A stretch of 16,215 nucleotides of DNA from Clostridia bacterium (GCA_017442445.1 JAFRZS010000121.1:1-16215), one strand, 5' to 3'; counted from the stretch's first letter, positions 7,232 to 15,623 are shown. The notes: a model not told the origin generated them from the letters alone. A program made the numbers and translations.

Positions 7232-7497
7232 AGATGTAATTATATTCGGAAATGTGTTTTTTGCCGGATATTTTGCATCTGAAACGGCAGTGATACCCCT
7301 CGTGGTTTTGCCTGACACAGCCGTTTGATTTTAGCTAATTTTTCTTAAAAACTGTCTTATAAAAACATCAGCTGTGAGGTGTTTTGTATAAGACGAACTG
7401 AAAGCATTTTACTGTTTTAAGGTAAAAATTGTTTTCTTTAAAGTCTCTAATTCTTTGATAATATCAGATTTTTAAATAAAAGGAGGTTTGATAAAAC
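7232..7497 (+). promoter_or_regulatory. Long structured 5' leader of rny (three hairpins)
   Basis: About 265 nt separate the predicted transcript start from the rny start codon, and no gene lies there. Hairpin A: 7233-7239 pairs with 7273-7279 and 7242-7249 with 7264-7271, 15 pairs with one small internal loop, right at the 5' end. Hairpin B: 7282-7288 pairs with 7320-7326, then an A-A mismatch, then 7290-7292 with 7316-7318, around a 23-nt inner region. A T-rich stretch follows it (7327-7345), so it might terminate or attenuate. Hairpin C: 7354-7369 pairs with 7378-7394, 16 pairs with one bulged G (7386). I do not recognise a riboswitch class or a 6S, SRP or tmRNA signature. A weak second promoter (TTTAAA 7437-7442, TAATAT 7459-7464) is possible. 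The strong Shine-Dalgarno sequence AAAGGAGG is 7479-7486. Confidence 0.6.
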
Positions 7498-9051
7498 TTG
7501 AAGCTTGTATTAGCAATCATTTTGATTGCAGTAGCGGCTGTAGTTGCAGGTGTACTCGGATTTATATTAGGCGGATTACACAGAAAAAAGGTTGCGGAAA
7601 AAGCAATCGGTTCAGCAACTGAAGAAGCTACACGTATAGTAAATGATGCATTAGCAAAGGCCGAGGCTAAAAAGAAGGAAGCTATTCTTGAAGCCAAGGA
7701 TGAAATTTATAAACAGAGAAAAGAAACTGAGCAGGAGCTCAGAGAGAGAAGAAACGAAGTTCAGCGCCAGGAAAAGCGCTTGATTCAAAAAGAAGAAAAT
7801 CTTGAAAAAAAATCTGAAAATCTTGAGAAAAAAGAAGAAGTTTTAAATAAGAAAATCAAAGAGGCAGATGCTCACTTAGAAGAAGTTGAAAGCATCAAAA
7901 GAGGACAGTTTGAAATGCTCGAAAGAATTTCGGGCTTAACCAAAGAACAGGCAAGAGACCACTTACTCAAAACGCTTGAAAACGACCTTGAACATGAAAA
8001 AGCGGCTAAGGTAATGGAATTTAAGCAGAGATACAAGGACGAAGCGGATGAATACGCAAAAGAGCTTGTAGCAACAGCAATTCAGCGCTGTGCTGCTGAC
8101 CACGCGGCAGAAGCTACAGTTTCGGTAGTTGCAATTCCTAACGATGAAATGAAGGGCAGAATCATCGGACGTGAAGGCAGAAATATCCGTACATTTGAAA
8201 CAATTACAGGTGTTGACCTTATAATTGACGACACACCTGAAGCAATCACACTTTCAAGCTTTGATCCTGTAAGACGCGAAGTTGCAAGACTTACTCTTGA
8301 GAAACTTATCAGCGATGGAAGAATCCATCCTGCACGCATTGAGGAAACACTTGAAAAAGTTAAGAGAGATGTTGATCAGACAATCAAACAGACAGGTGAG
8401 AGAGCTGTAATTGATTCGGGCATTACAGCAGTACATCCTGAAATTGTTAAATTACTTGGTAAACTCAGATACCGTACAAGTTACGGACAGAATGTTCTTA
8501 ATCATTCGTTAGAGGTTTCATTTATCGCAGGACTTTTAGCGGCTGAGCTCGGAGCAGATGTAAAACTTGCAAAGAGAGCAGGTTTATTACACGATATCGG
8601 TAAGGCACTTGACCACGAGATTGAAGGTTCACACGTTGAACTTGGTATAGAATGGGCAAAGAAATACAAGGAAAACGAAGCTGTTATCCATGCAATCCAT
8701 GCCCACCACGGTGATGTTGAAGCAAAGACTTTAGTAGCATGTATCGTTCAGGCGGCAGATGCTATTTCAGCAGCAAGACCGGGTGCAAGACGCGAAAATG
8801 TTCAGAACTATATCAAGCGTCTTGAAAAACTTGAAGAAATTGCAACCTCATTTGAGGGTGTTGAAAGATCTTTCGCAATTCAGGCAGGCCGTGAAATCAG
8901 AGTAATGGTTAAACCTGAAATTGTATCAGATGACAAGATGGTACTTGTCGCAAGAGATATTGCCAATAAGATTGAAGCGGAGCTTGAATATCCGGGACAG
9001 ATCAAGGTTAATATAATCAGAGAAAACAGAGCAGTTGATTTTGCAAAGTAA
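7498..9051 (+). CDS. rny: Ribonuclease Y
   Basis: RNase Y is the membrane-anchored endonuclease that starts bulk mRNA decay in many Firmicutes. The 517-residue length is typical. In order: an N-terminal transmembrane helix (residues about 3-26), a long charged coiled coil rich in E/K/R (about 30-190), a KH RNA-binding domain with the GRIIGREGRN loop near 221-230, and an HD domain with HSLEVS and LLHDIGKALDHE (catalytic H365-D366). The C-terminus is also conserved in pattern. The start is TTG at 7498, 11 nt after a strong AAAGGAGG; it gives a complete membrane anchor, and no in-frame ATG or GTG precedes it nearby. The gene is behind its own strong promoter and long leader. A terminator hairpin separates it from ymdB, its usual neighbour. 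Confidence 0.96.
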   Translation: MKLVLAIILIAVAAVVAGVLGFILGGLHRKKVAEKAIGSATEEATRIVNDALAKAEAKKKEAILEAKDEIYKQRKETEQELRERRNEVQRQEKRLIQKEENLEKKSENLEKKEEVLNKKIKEADAHLEEVESIKRGQFEMLERISGLTKEQARDHLLKTLENDLEHEKAAKVMEFKQRYKDEADEYAKELVATAIQRCAADHAAEATVSVVAIPNDEMKGRIIGREGRNIRTFETITGVDLIIDDTPEAITLSSFDPVRREVARLTLEKLISDGRIHPARIEETLEKVKRDVDQTIKQTGERAVIDSGITAVHPEIVKLLGKLRYRTSYGQNVLNHSLEVSFIAGLLAAELGADVKLAKRAGLLHDIGKALDHEIEGSHVELGIEWAKKYKENEAVIHAIHAHHGDVEAKTLVACIVQAADAISAARPGARRENVQNYIKRLEKLEEIATSFEGVERSFAIQAGREIRVMVKPEIVSDDKMVLVARDIANKIEAELEYPGQIKVNIIRENRAVDFAK

Positions 9052-9071
9052 TCTGTTATCGTAAGCAATAC

Positions 9072-9099
9072 AGGGGGTATGCGAGAGCGTACCCCTTTT
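9072..9099 (+). terminator. Terminator hairpin between rny and ymdB
   Basis: GGGGTATGC (9074-9082) pairs with GCGTACCCC (9087-9095), one pair being a G-T wobble, around a GAGA tetraloop. TTTT (9096-9099) follows. The U-run is short, so it may be leaky. No promoter is evident before ymdB at 9123. Confidence 0.8.
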
Positions 9100-9122
9100 A
9101 TTCATAAAAGAGAGGCTGAAAT

Positions 9123-9893
9123 ATGAATGTACTTGCAATAGGCGATGTTGTATCCGAAAACGGATGTGAATTTTTAAGACGCCATTTACCGAATCTTAAA
9201 AGAATAAATTCAATAGATTTATGTATCGTCAACGGTGAAAATTCCGCAAAAGGTAACGGTATAACACCTGAGTCTGCAGAAATGCTTTTTAATTGCGGTG
9301 CAGATGTTATTACAACAGGCAATCACGCATACAGAAGACGCGAAATGTATTGCCTTTTTGATGAAGATGAGTATATAATAAGACCTGCAAACTATCCGTC
9401 AAGGAATCCCGGTAAAGGATATGTTACGGTGGACATGGGAAGATACCGTGCGACCGTTATAAATCTGATGGGCACATATCAGCTTGAGCCGTTGGAAAAT
9501 CCGTTTACCTGTATTGACAGAATACTCGATGAATTAAAAGACGAAAAAATTATAATTGTTGATTTTCATGCAGAAGCTACCAGTGAAAAGAAAGCCATGG
9601 CATATTATCTGTCAGGCAGAGTTTCTGCGTTGTTCGGCACCCATACTCATATACAGACCTCTGATGAGCAGATAATAAATGAACACACAGGATATATTAC
9701 AGACCTCGGAATGACAGGGCCTGTAAATTCTGTATTAGGAGTAAAACCTGAAATCGTAATTGAAAAATTCAAATACAATATGCCGACAAGATTTGACACG
9801 GCTGACGGTGAGTGTATGCTCAACGGCTGTATATTTGAAATTGATGATAAAACAGGAAAAACAGTATCAGTACACAGAATTGACATAAGATAA
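9123..9893 (+). CDS. ymdB: YmdB-family metallophosphoesterase
   Basis: This is a calcineurin-like phosphoesterase of the YmdB family (TIGR00282), 256 residues. The Bacillus subtilis homologue hydrolyses 2',3'-cyclic nucleotides and influences biofilm versus motility gene expression; that role is known only there. Metal-site residues are all present: D8 in AIGD, E39 and N40 in NGENSAKGNGI, N67 and H68 in TGNHAYRRRE, H149 in DFHAEATSEK, and H174 and H176 in GTHTHIQT. The family pairing with rny is kept. Products of RNase cleavage can carry cyclic phosphates, which makes a functional link plausible but unproven. AAAGAGAGG (9107-9115) supports the ATG. Only a terminator hairpin and no promoter precede it, so transcription probably comes from rny read-through. 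Confidence 0.92.
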   Translation: MNVLAIGDVVSENGCEFLRRHLPNLKRINSIDLCIVNGENSAKGNGITPESAEMLFNCGADVITTGNHAYRRREMYCLFDEDEYIIRPANYPSRNPGKGYVTVDMGRYRATVINLMGTYQLEPLENPFTCIDRILDELKDEKIIIVDFHAEATSEKKAMAYYLSGRVSALFGTHTHIQTSDEQIINEHTGYITDLGMTGPVNSVLGVKPEIVIEKFKYNMPTRFDTADGECMLNGCIFEIDDKTGKTVSVHRIDIR

Positions 9894-9927
9894 ACTGATG
9901 TTTTGCAAAAGAAAGGCAGATAATATA

Positions 9928-11430
9928 ATGATGAAAAAAATTATATCGCTTCTTTTAATAATATTGATTTTGCTTTCGTTCTTTTCGGGATGTAATGATG
10001 AGGAAAATCCCGAGAATACTACAAAAGCGCAAAGTGCAGATACACTTGACAATACGATAGTACTTCCGTATATAACAAGCGATGCAATCAATCCTTATAT
10101 GTGCGAAACAAATGAGAATATGAATATATCAGCGCTTATTTTTGAGTCGCTGTTTACAATAAATTCCGACTTTTCGGTAAAACCTGTACTTGCAAAATCC
10201 TACAAGACAGAAGGATTGCTTGTAAAGGTTACAATTAACTCGGATATACGCTTCAGTGATAATTCATTACTGACAACAGCAGATGTAGTAACTTCATTTG
10301 AAAAAGCAAAAGCATCTTCACAGTATGCACAGTCATTGACAAATTTTGAAAGTGCAATAGCAACAGACAGCACAACAGTTGCATTCACAATGAAAAGCCT
10401 GAAACAAAACCCTGCACTCTGTCTTGACTTTCCGATAGTAAGAGAAAGTGAAACCGGGGTAATCGGTACAGGCGTATATATGATTAAGGATTCATTTCTT
10501 GAAGTCAACGAATATTCATCTTCTGCATCGGCGGTAAGAAATAAAAAAATTAAACTTAAAGAATTACCCAAAGGAGAAGGTCTTTATTACGGAGTAGAGG
10601 TTGGCAGTATTTCTGCATATTACGATGATTTAAGCAGCGGAAGTGTTACACCGGCTACTACACAGACCGTATCGGTAGCAACAAACAATCTTATATATTT
10701 AGGATTCAATGCATCGGAAAATGAGCCTCTTTCGGATAAAGAAGTAAGAAAGGCTGTATCACTTGCTATCAACAGGGAAAACATAGTAACATCGTGCTTC
10801 CAGACTCATGCACAGCCGAGTGCGTATCCGTTCAATCCTTCATGGGCGAATGCTCCCGATACAGCCAATGATATGCTGTCATCGGATTTACAGAAAGCAG
10901 AAAACATTCTCAGAAATGCAAAGTATGAAAAAAACTATCTCGGAATTTATTATAAAGATTCAAGCGTACTTGACCTGACACTTGTTGTGAATTCTGAAAA
11001 CGGATTTAAAAAAGCGGTTGCAAAAGCAATTTCAACAGAGCTTAAAAAAATCGGAATGAATGTAAATGTTGTTGAAGCCGACAGCGCAAGTGTAATGAGT
11101 ATCATAGAAAGCAAAAATTTTGATATGTATATCGGTGAGATCAAACAGTCCAACGATATGTCTTTATCTCCGTTTTTCAGCGAATCGAACAATGCATCGA
11201 AAGGAATTGACGCTGATTCTTCGGTTGCAAAGATGTATTCCAACTACGAAAACGGTCTGAAAACTCTCAATGATTTCATAAAAGTCTATAATGACGAGAT
11301 GCCGTTTGCGGCGATTTGCTACAGAAAAGGCATACTTTATTGCACAAAAGAGCTCGCGGATAATGTAAATGGCACATATAAAAGCGTATATTCCAACATT
11401 AATTCGTGGCATTTTAATAAAAGTTATTAA
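9928..11430 (+). CDS. Solute-binding lipoprotein, oligopeptide/nickel type (SBP_bac_5)
   Basis: This looks like an extracytoplasmic solute-binding protein of ABC importers for peptides or nickel, 500 residues. Residues 1-22 form a lipoprotein signal: MMKK, a hydrophobic stretch, then FSGC with the lipidated cysteine at 22. A low-complexity polar linker follows. The mature part shows the family pattern: NPYMCET near the start, IFESLFTINSDFSVKPVLAKSY, ADVVTSFEKAK, and SDKEVRKAVSLAINRENIV. An in-frame ATG at 9898 would add ten residues but weakens the signal peptide and has no good ribosome site. The ATG at 9928 (or 9931) is preferred, though AAAGG at 9912-9916 is a weak site. No permease or ATPase gene is in the window, so it is an orphan here. 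It starts 34 nt after ymdB and may share its transcript. Confidence 0.85.
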   Translation: MMKKIISLLLIILILLSFFSGCNDEENPENTTKAQSADTLDNTIVLPYITSDAINPYMCETNENMNISALIFESLFTINSDFSVKPVLAKSYKTEGLLVKVTINSDIRFSDNSLLTTADVVTSFEKAKASSQYAQSLTNFESAIATDSTTVAFTMKSLKQNPALCLDFPIVRESETGVIGTGVYMIKDSFLEVNEYSSSASAVRNKKIKLKELPKGEGLYYGVEVGSISAYYDDLSSGSVTPATTQTVSVATNNLIYLGFNASENEPLSDKEVRKAVSLAINRENIVTSCFQTHAQPSAYPFNPSWANAPDTANDMLSSDLQKAENILRNAKYEKNYLGIYYKDSSVLDLTLVVNSENGFKKAVAKAISTELKKIGMNVNVVEADSASVMSIIESKNFDMYIGEIKQSNDMSLSPFFSESNNASKGIDADSSVAKMYSNYENGLKTLNDFIKVYNDEMPFAAICYRKGILYCTKELADNVNGTYKSVYSNINSWHFNKSY

Positions 11431-11435
11431 AACAT

Positions 11436-11464
11436 TTGAAATTTTGAAAAGAATATTATATAAT
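11436..11464 (+). promoter_or_regulatory. Sigma-A promoter of the Asp23-fakA-recG operon
   Basis: TTGAAA (11436-11441), a 17-bp spacer and a perfect TATAAT (11459-11464) are present. The start near 11471 gives a leader of about 20 nt carrying AAGGAGG (11477-11483), 7 nt before the ATG. No terminator for the preceding lipoprotein gene is visible in this 60-bp gap. Confidence 0.88.
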
Positions 11465-11490
11465 GTTAAATTGAAGAAGGAGGTTTTCGT

Positions 11491-11850
11491 ATGATAAGAA
11501 TAGATAACCACTTAGGATCAATAGAAATATCCGAACACTATTTCGGCAAACTTATAGGAAATGCTGTTTCATCATGCTTCGGCGTTGCGGGAATGGCAAA
11601 CAGTAATGCAAAGCAGGGCTTACGTTCATTATTGTTCAAAAACAAGACTGACTATATTGACCAGGGAGTTGCTGTGCGCAGTATAGGAAACGGTCTTGTT
11701 GTTGATTTGCATATTGTCGTAACTTACGGACTCAATATTTCTGCTATTGTCAACAGTATTACAAATAAGGTAAGCTATGTTGTTGAAGAAGCAACAGGCC
11801 TTAAGGTTTCTAAGGTAAATGTATTTGTTGACTCTATGAAGACAGAGTAA
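11491..11850 (+). CDS. yloU: Asp23/Gls24-family envelope/alkaline-shock-like protein
   Basis: This is a 119-residue protein of the Asp23 family (formerly DUF322), with the family pattern GSIEISEHYFGKLIGNAV, VAGMAN, VDLHIVVTYGLNISAIVNSITNKVSYVVEEATGLKVSKVNVFVDSM. No signal peptide or membrane helix is seen, so it is probably cytosolic. The biochemical role of these small proteins is not established. The gene almost always sits directly before fakA in Firmicutes (yloU-yloV in Bacillus subtilis), as it does here with a 20-nt gap, and both share a strong promoter. The conserved linkage suggests a role tied to fatty-acid phosphorylation or envelope homeostasis, which is inference. Confidence 0.9.
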   Translation: MIRIDNHLGSIEISEHYFGKLIGNAVSSCFGVAGMANSNAKQGLRSLLFKNKTDYIDQGVAVRSIGNGLVVDLHIVVTYGLNISAIVNSITNKVSYVVEEATGLKVSKVNVFVDSMKTE

Positions 11851-11870
11851 TAGATTAGTGAGGATTAAAT

Positions 11871-13523
11871 ATGATTAACGGAAAATTGTTAAAGAATGCC
11901 TTCGTTTCTGCGGCTAATAATATCAGTAATGAACGCAAGGCAGTTGATGCTCTCAATGTTTTCCCTGTTCCTGACGGAGATACAGGTACAAATATGAGTA
12001 TGACAATTCAGGCGGCGGCAAGAGAAGTTTTAAGACTTCCCGATGACGCACCTGTAAGCACAGTTGCTGATACAGCATCTTCAGCTTTACTCAGAGGTGC
12101 AAGAGGTAACTCGGGTGTTATTCTTTCACTTATTTTCAGAGGATTCTCAAAAAGCCTCAAAGGTAAGGAAGTTGCAGATTCCAATGATATAGCAAACGCA
12201 CTTGAAAGCGGTAAGGACTCAGCATATAAGGCTGTTATGAAACCGACTGAAGGCACAATTCTTACAGTTGTAAGGAAAGCGGCTGAAAGGGCCGGAATTT
12301 CTGCAAATGACGGTGACGATGTTCTTACAGTATGGGATAAAGCTTTAGAAGAAGCAAAAATTGCTCTTGCTGATACCCCCAATATTCTCCCTGTTCTCAA
12401 AAAAGCAGGAGTTGTTGATGCGGGCGGTCAGGGACTTGTCCTTATTTTTGAAGGAATGGCTCAGGTTTTCAAGGGCGGAGAAATTATTTCTTCAGGAGAA
12501 GCAGCAACTGCGGCACCCGTTGAACAGCCCAAGAAAGCTGCAAAGAAAATTGATGCAGATATTGAATTTGCATATTGTACAGAGTTCCTCATTGAAAAGG
12601 ACGAAAAGAGTACAGAAACTCCCATTAAACTCAGAGCATATCTTGAATCCATCGGTGACTGCGTAGTTGTTGTTGATGATGAAACAATAGTTAAGGTTCA
12701 TGTCCACTCAAATCAGCCGGGTAATGTTTTAACGGCGGCATTGAAATTGGGACAGCTTATAAATATTAAGATTGAAAATATGCGCGAACAGCATGAAAAT
12801 GCTGATTGGGGCGTAGGCGATGAGGTTGAGCAGGAAGAACTCAAACCGGTTGAACCCACAAAACCCTACGGATTTGTTGCAGTAGCAGCAGGTGACGGAC
12901 TCTGTCAGCTTATGCAGGAGTTAGGTGTTGACAATGTTGTTAAGGGCGGTCAGACAATGAATCCCAGCACAGACGATATTCTGAGTGCAGTTCAGGCAAC
13001 TCCGGCAGAACATGTTTTCGTTTTACCGAACAATAAGAATATAATCATGGCGGCTGAACAGGTTGTTCCTTTGGCAGACAGAGGAGTAAGCGTTCTTCAT
13101 ACAAAGACTATTCCGCAGGGGATCACCGCAGTATTGAATTTTGATGAAAGCGACACTCCCGATAATAATCATATGAATATGATGAAGGCTGCTGAAAGAG
13201 TCGGAACAGGTCTTGTAACTTTTGCGGCAAGAGATAGCATAGTCAATGACAAGGAAATCAAAAAGGGTCAGATCATGGGTATGGAAAACGGAAAGATTTC
13301 CGTTATTGAAGAAGATTCAATAACAGCTGCATACAAGGTTACAAAGAAGCTCTTCAAGAAGGGCGACTCAACTCTGATTACTGTAATTTACGGCGAAGAT
13401 ACAACAGAAGAAGAAGCCAATGTACTTGCTTCAAAGCTTGAAGAAAAATTCGGTAAAGAAGCAGAAATTTCTGTTATTAACGGAGGACAACCGGTATATT
13501 ACTATATGATTTCGGTTGAATAA
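11871..13523 (+). CDS. fakA: Fatty acid kinase catalytic subunit (DAK2/DegV-like)
   Basis: FakA phosphorylates fatty acids presented by a FakB binding protein, giving acyl-phosphate for phospholipid synthesis, in the cytosol. The 550-residue length is normal. The N-terminal DAK2-type kinase domain (about 1-200) has NVFPVPDGDTGTNMSMT, with the Mg-ATP aspartates D35 and D37, and LRGARGNSGVILSLIFRGF. An Ala/Lys-rich linker near 205-225 joins a middle domain with C236 in YCTEF and H277/H279 in HVHSNQPG. These correspond in position to the metal-binding cysteine and histidines known in Staphylococcus FakA. The C-terminal domain carries GGQTMNPSTDD and VFVLPNNKNI. GTGAGGA (11858-11864) supports the ATG. 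No fakB gene is in the window. recG follows 3 nt after the stop. Confidence 0.94.
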   Translation: MINGKLLKNAFVSAANNISNERKAVDALNVFPVPDGDTGTNMSMTIQAAAREVLRLPDDAPVSTVADTASSALLRGARGNSGVILSLIFRGFSKSLKGKEVADSNDIANALESGKDSAYKAVMKPTEGTILTVVRKAAERAGISANDGDDVLTVWDKALEEAKIALADTPNILPVLKKAGVVDAGGQGLVLIFEGMAQVFKGGEIISSGEAATAAPVEQPKKAAKKIDADIEFAYCTEFLIEKDEKSTETPIKLRAYLESIGDCVVVVDDETIVKVHVHSNQPGNVLTAALKLGQLINIKIENMREQHENADWGVGDEVEQEELKPVEPTKPYGFVAVAAGDGLCQLMQELGVDNVVKGGQTMNPSTDDILSAVQATPAEHVFVLPNNKNIIMAAEQVVPLADRGVSVLHTKTIPQGITAVLNFDESDTPDNNHMNMMKAAERVGTGLVTFAARDSIVNDKEIKKGQIMGMENGKISVIEEDSITAAYKVTKKLFKKGDSTLITVIYGEDTTEEEANVLASKLEEKFGKEAEISVINGGQPVYYYMISVE

Positions 13524-13526
13524 TTC

Positions 13527-15551
13527 ATGGATATAAGATATTTAAAGGGTGTCGGAGAAAAGCGCGCTTTGCTTTTTAAAAAGCTGGGTGTTGACAATGT
13601 CGATGCCCTTTTGTCTTTTTACCCGAGGGTATATGAGGATTGGACTAAAATAGTATCAATTGCCGATGCACCGCTTGGGGAAACTTGTTGCATAAAAGCA
13701 ATCGTCGGTCATGATCCGATAGAAAACAAAATCAGAAAAGGTTTATCAATCTACAAAACCGTCGTAACAGACGGCGAAAGTCTGATGAACGTTACAATTT
13801 TCAACAGCAAATACACCGCAGACAAGCTGAAGGAGGGGGAAGAATATCTCTTTTTCGGCAGAGCTGATATCGGCTATTCGGGACGCGAAATGAACTCCCC
13901 GCTTATTGAAAAAGCAGGAAGCGGTGAAAAAATCCGTCCCATCTATCCACTTACACACGGTCTTACATCAAAGGTGGTAGAGAATGCTGTCAGAATCGCT
14001 TTGACGGCAGTAGGAAACAGCATAAAAGAAACTATCCCTGATGAGATAGCGGAAGAATATGGTTTAATCAGCAAGAAGGCGGCTGTTTATAATATTCATT
14101 TTCCTAAAAGTCAGTATCATCTTGAACAGGCAAGAAAGCGTCTGATTTTTGAGGAATTACTTGTTTTGCAGTTAGGTCTGATGCTTTTGAAAAACAGGAA
14201 CAGACGCCTTACTGCAATAAAAGCAGAAAATGATTATACACAAGAATTTTATAAATACCTGAAATTTACTCCGACCAACGCACAGAAAAGAGCAATTAAT
14301 GAAGCAGTTGCGGATATGAAATCAGATGTACCGATGACAAGACTTCTTCAGGGTGATGTAGGTTCAGGTAAAACAGTTGTAGCGGCGGCACTTATGTATA
14401 ATATGTGCAGAAATTCATTCCAATCTGCCATGATGGCACCGACGGAAATTCTTGCACAGCAGCATTATATGACTTTGGTTGAAATGCTCAAGGATACAGA
14501 TATAAAAATAGCCTTACTTACAGGCTCAACAACAGCCGCACAAAAAAAGAAAATCAAAAAAGCTCTGGAAGACGGTGAAATTGATATTGCCGTCGGAACC
14601 CATGCGCTTATACAGAATGATGTAGTTTTCAAAAATCTCGGTCTTGTTATAACCGATGAACAGCACCGTTTTGGCGTAAAACAACGCTCAGCTTTAAGCG
14701 AAAAAGGTAAAAATGTTCATACCTTTGTTATGTCGGCAACGCCTATACCGAGAACACTTGCACTTATAATCTACGGAGACCTTGATATTTCCGTGCTTGA
14801 TGAATTGCCTAAGGGCAGACAGATAACAGAAACCTATGCTGTCACAACAGAATTAAGAAAAAGAGCATACAACTATGTTAAAAAGCATCTTGATGAAGGC
14901 AGACAGGGTTTTGTAATTTGTCCGTTGATTGAAGAAAACGAAAGCTCAACAGCATCAGCAATAGAGTATGCCGAGAAACTTGCAAAAGAGGATTTCAAAA
15001 ATTACAAGGTAGCGCTTCTTCACGGAAAAATGAAAGCCGCTGAAAAGAAAGCGGTTATGGATTCTTTTGCCGCAGGAGAAACGGATTTGCTTGTTTCAAC
15101 AACAGTCATTGAAGTTGGTGTTGATGTACCGAATGCCGCAATAATGATTATTGAAAATGCAGAGCTTTTCGGATTATCTCAGTTGCATCAGCTCAGAGGC
15201 AGAATTGGCAGAGGGAAGCATAAATCAACCTGCATACTTATATCAGACGCAAAGACGGACGAAACTAAGCAAAGACTCAACACAATGTGCAAAACCACGG
15301 ACGGTTTTAAAATTGCCGATGAAGACCTGAAATTAAGAGGTCCCGGTGATTTCTTCGGCGCAAGGCAACACGGTTTGCCCGAAATGAAGATAGCAAATAT
15401 TCTTGATGACATGGAAATGCTGAGAGCCACACAGAAAACAGCGAAACAAATTCTTACCTCAGAAGAAGGAATAAGAGCTGAAAAGTATTCCGAATTGAGA
15501 GAGCTTGTTCGAAAATTGTTTGAAAATGTTGGCGAAAATTCAATGAATTAA
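13527..15551 (+). CDS. recG: ATP-dependent DNA helicase RecG
   Basis: RecG is the superfamily 2 double-stranded DNA translocase that remodels stalled replication forks and branch-migrates Holliday junctions. The 674-residue length is normal. The N-terminal wedge/OB region (about 1-160) starts with a helix-hairpin-helix-like YLKGVGEKRA. Helicase motifs follow in order: LLQGDVGSGKTVVA (Walker A lysine 282), APTEILAQQHY, DEQHRFG (377-383), SATPIPRTLA, STTVIEVGVDVPNA, and QLRGRIGRG (555-563). GPGDFFGARQHG lies near the C-terminus. It starts 3 nt after fakA with only a poor GGTTGA upstream, so translation is probably coupled to fakA. No GC-rich terminator follows; the next promoter begins 11 nt downstream. 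Confidence 0.97.
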   Translation: MDIRYLKGVGEKRALLFKKLGVDNVDALLSFYPRVYEDWTKIVSIADAPLGETCCIKAIVGHDPIENKIRKGLSIYKTVVTDGESLMNVTIFNSKYTADKLKEGEEYLFFGRADIGYSGREMNSPLIEKAGSGEKIRPIYPLTHGLTSKVVENAVRIALTAVGNSIKETIPDEIAEEYGLISKKAAVYNIHFPKSQYHLEQARKRLIFEELLVLQLGLMLLKNRNRRLTAIKAENDYTQEFYKYLKFTPTNAQKRAINEAVADMKSDVPMTRLLQGDVGSGKTVVAAALMYNMCRNSFQSAMMAPTEILAQQHYMTLVEMLKDTDIKIALLTGSTTAAQKKKIKKALEDGEIDIAVGTHALIQNDVVFKNLGLVITDEQHRFGVKQRSALSEKGKNVHTFVMSATPIPRTLALIIYGDLDISVLDELPKGRQITETYAVTTELRKRAYNYVKKHLDEGRQGFVICPLIEENESSTASAIEYAEKLAKEDFKNYKVALLHGKMKAAEKKAVMDSFAAGETDLLVSTTVIEVGVDVPNAAIMIIENAELFGLSQLHQLRGRIGRGKHKSTCILISDAKTDETKQRLNTMCKTTDGFKIADEDLKLRGPGDFFGARQHGLPEMKIANILDDMEMLRATQKTAKQILTSEEGIRAEKYSELRELVRKLFENVGENSMN

Positions 15552-15561
15552 GCATTTTTTC

Positions 15562-15590
15562 TTGAAATTATAATGTTTTTATAATATAAT
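15562..15590 (+). promoter_or_regulatory. Sigma-A promoter upstream of the last, incomplete gene
   Basis: TTGAAA (15562-15567), a 17-bp spacer and a perfect TATAAT (15585-15590) are present. The expected start is near 15597, about 27 nt before the ATG. Confidence 0.82.
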
Positions 15591-15623
15591 AATTATTTAA
15601 GCGGACTAATTTTCGGAGGTGAA

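Noticed and set aside
6920..7318. 132-codon open frame on the - strand crossing the aldolase end and the rny promoter
   Set aside because: No ribosome site or domain pattern, and it overlaps both a conserved gene end and a near-consensus promoter.
7232..7400. 6S RNA, SRP RNA or a known riboswitch in the rny leader
   Set aside because: The 5' and 3' ends do not pair to close a 6S-like rod, the SRP GGAA loop context is absent, and no T-box or other riboswitch core was recognised. It is left as a structured leader of unknown class.
9898..9930. Earlier start (9898) for the solute-binding lipoprotein
   Set aside because: It would put ten extra residues, with several charged ones, before the signal peptide and has no ribosome site. 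MMKK plus the hydrophobic stretch from 9928 is a normal lipoprotein signal.
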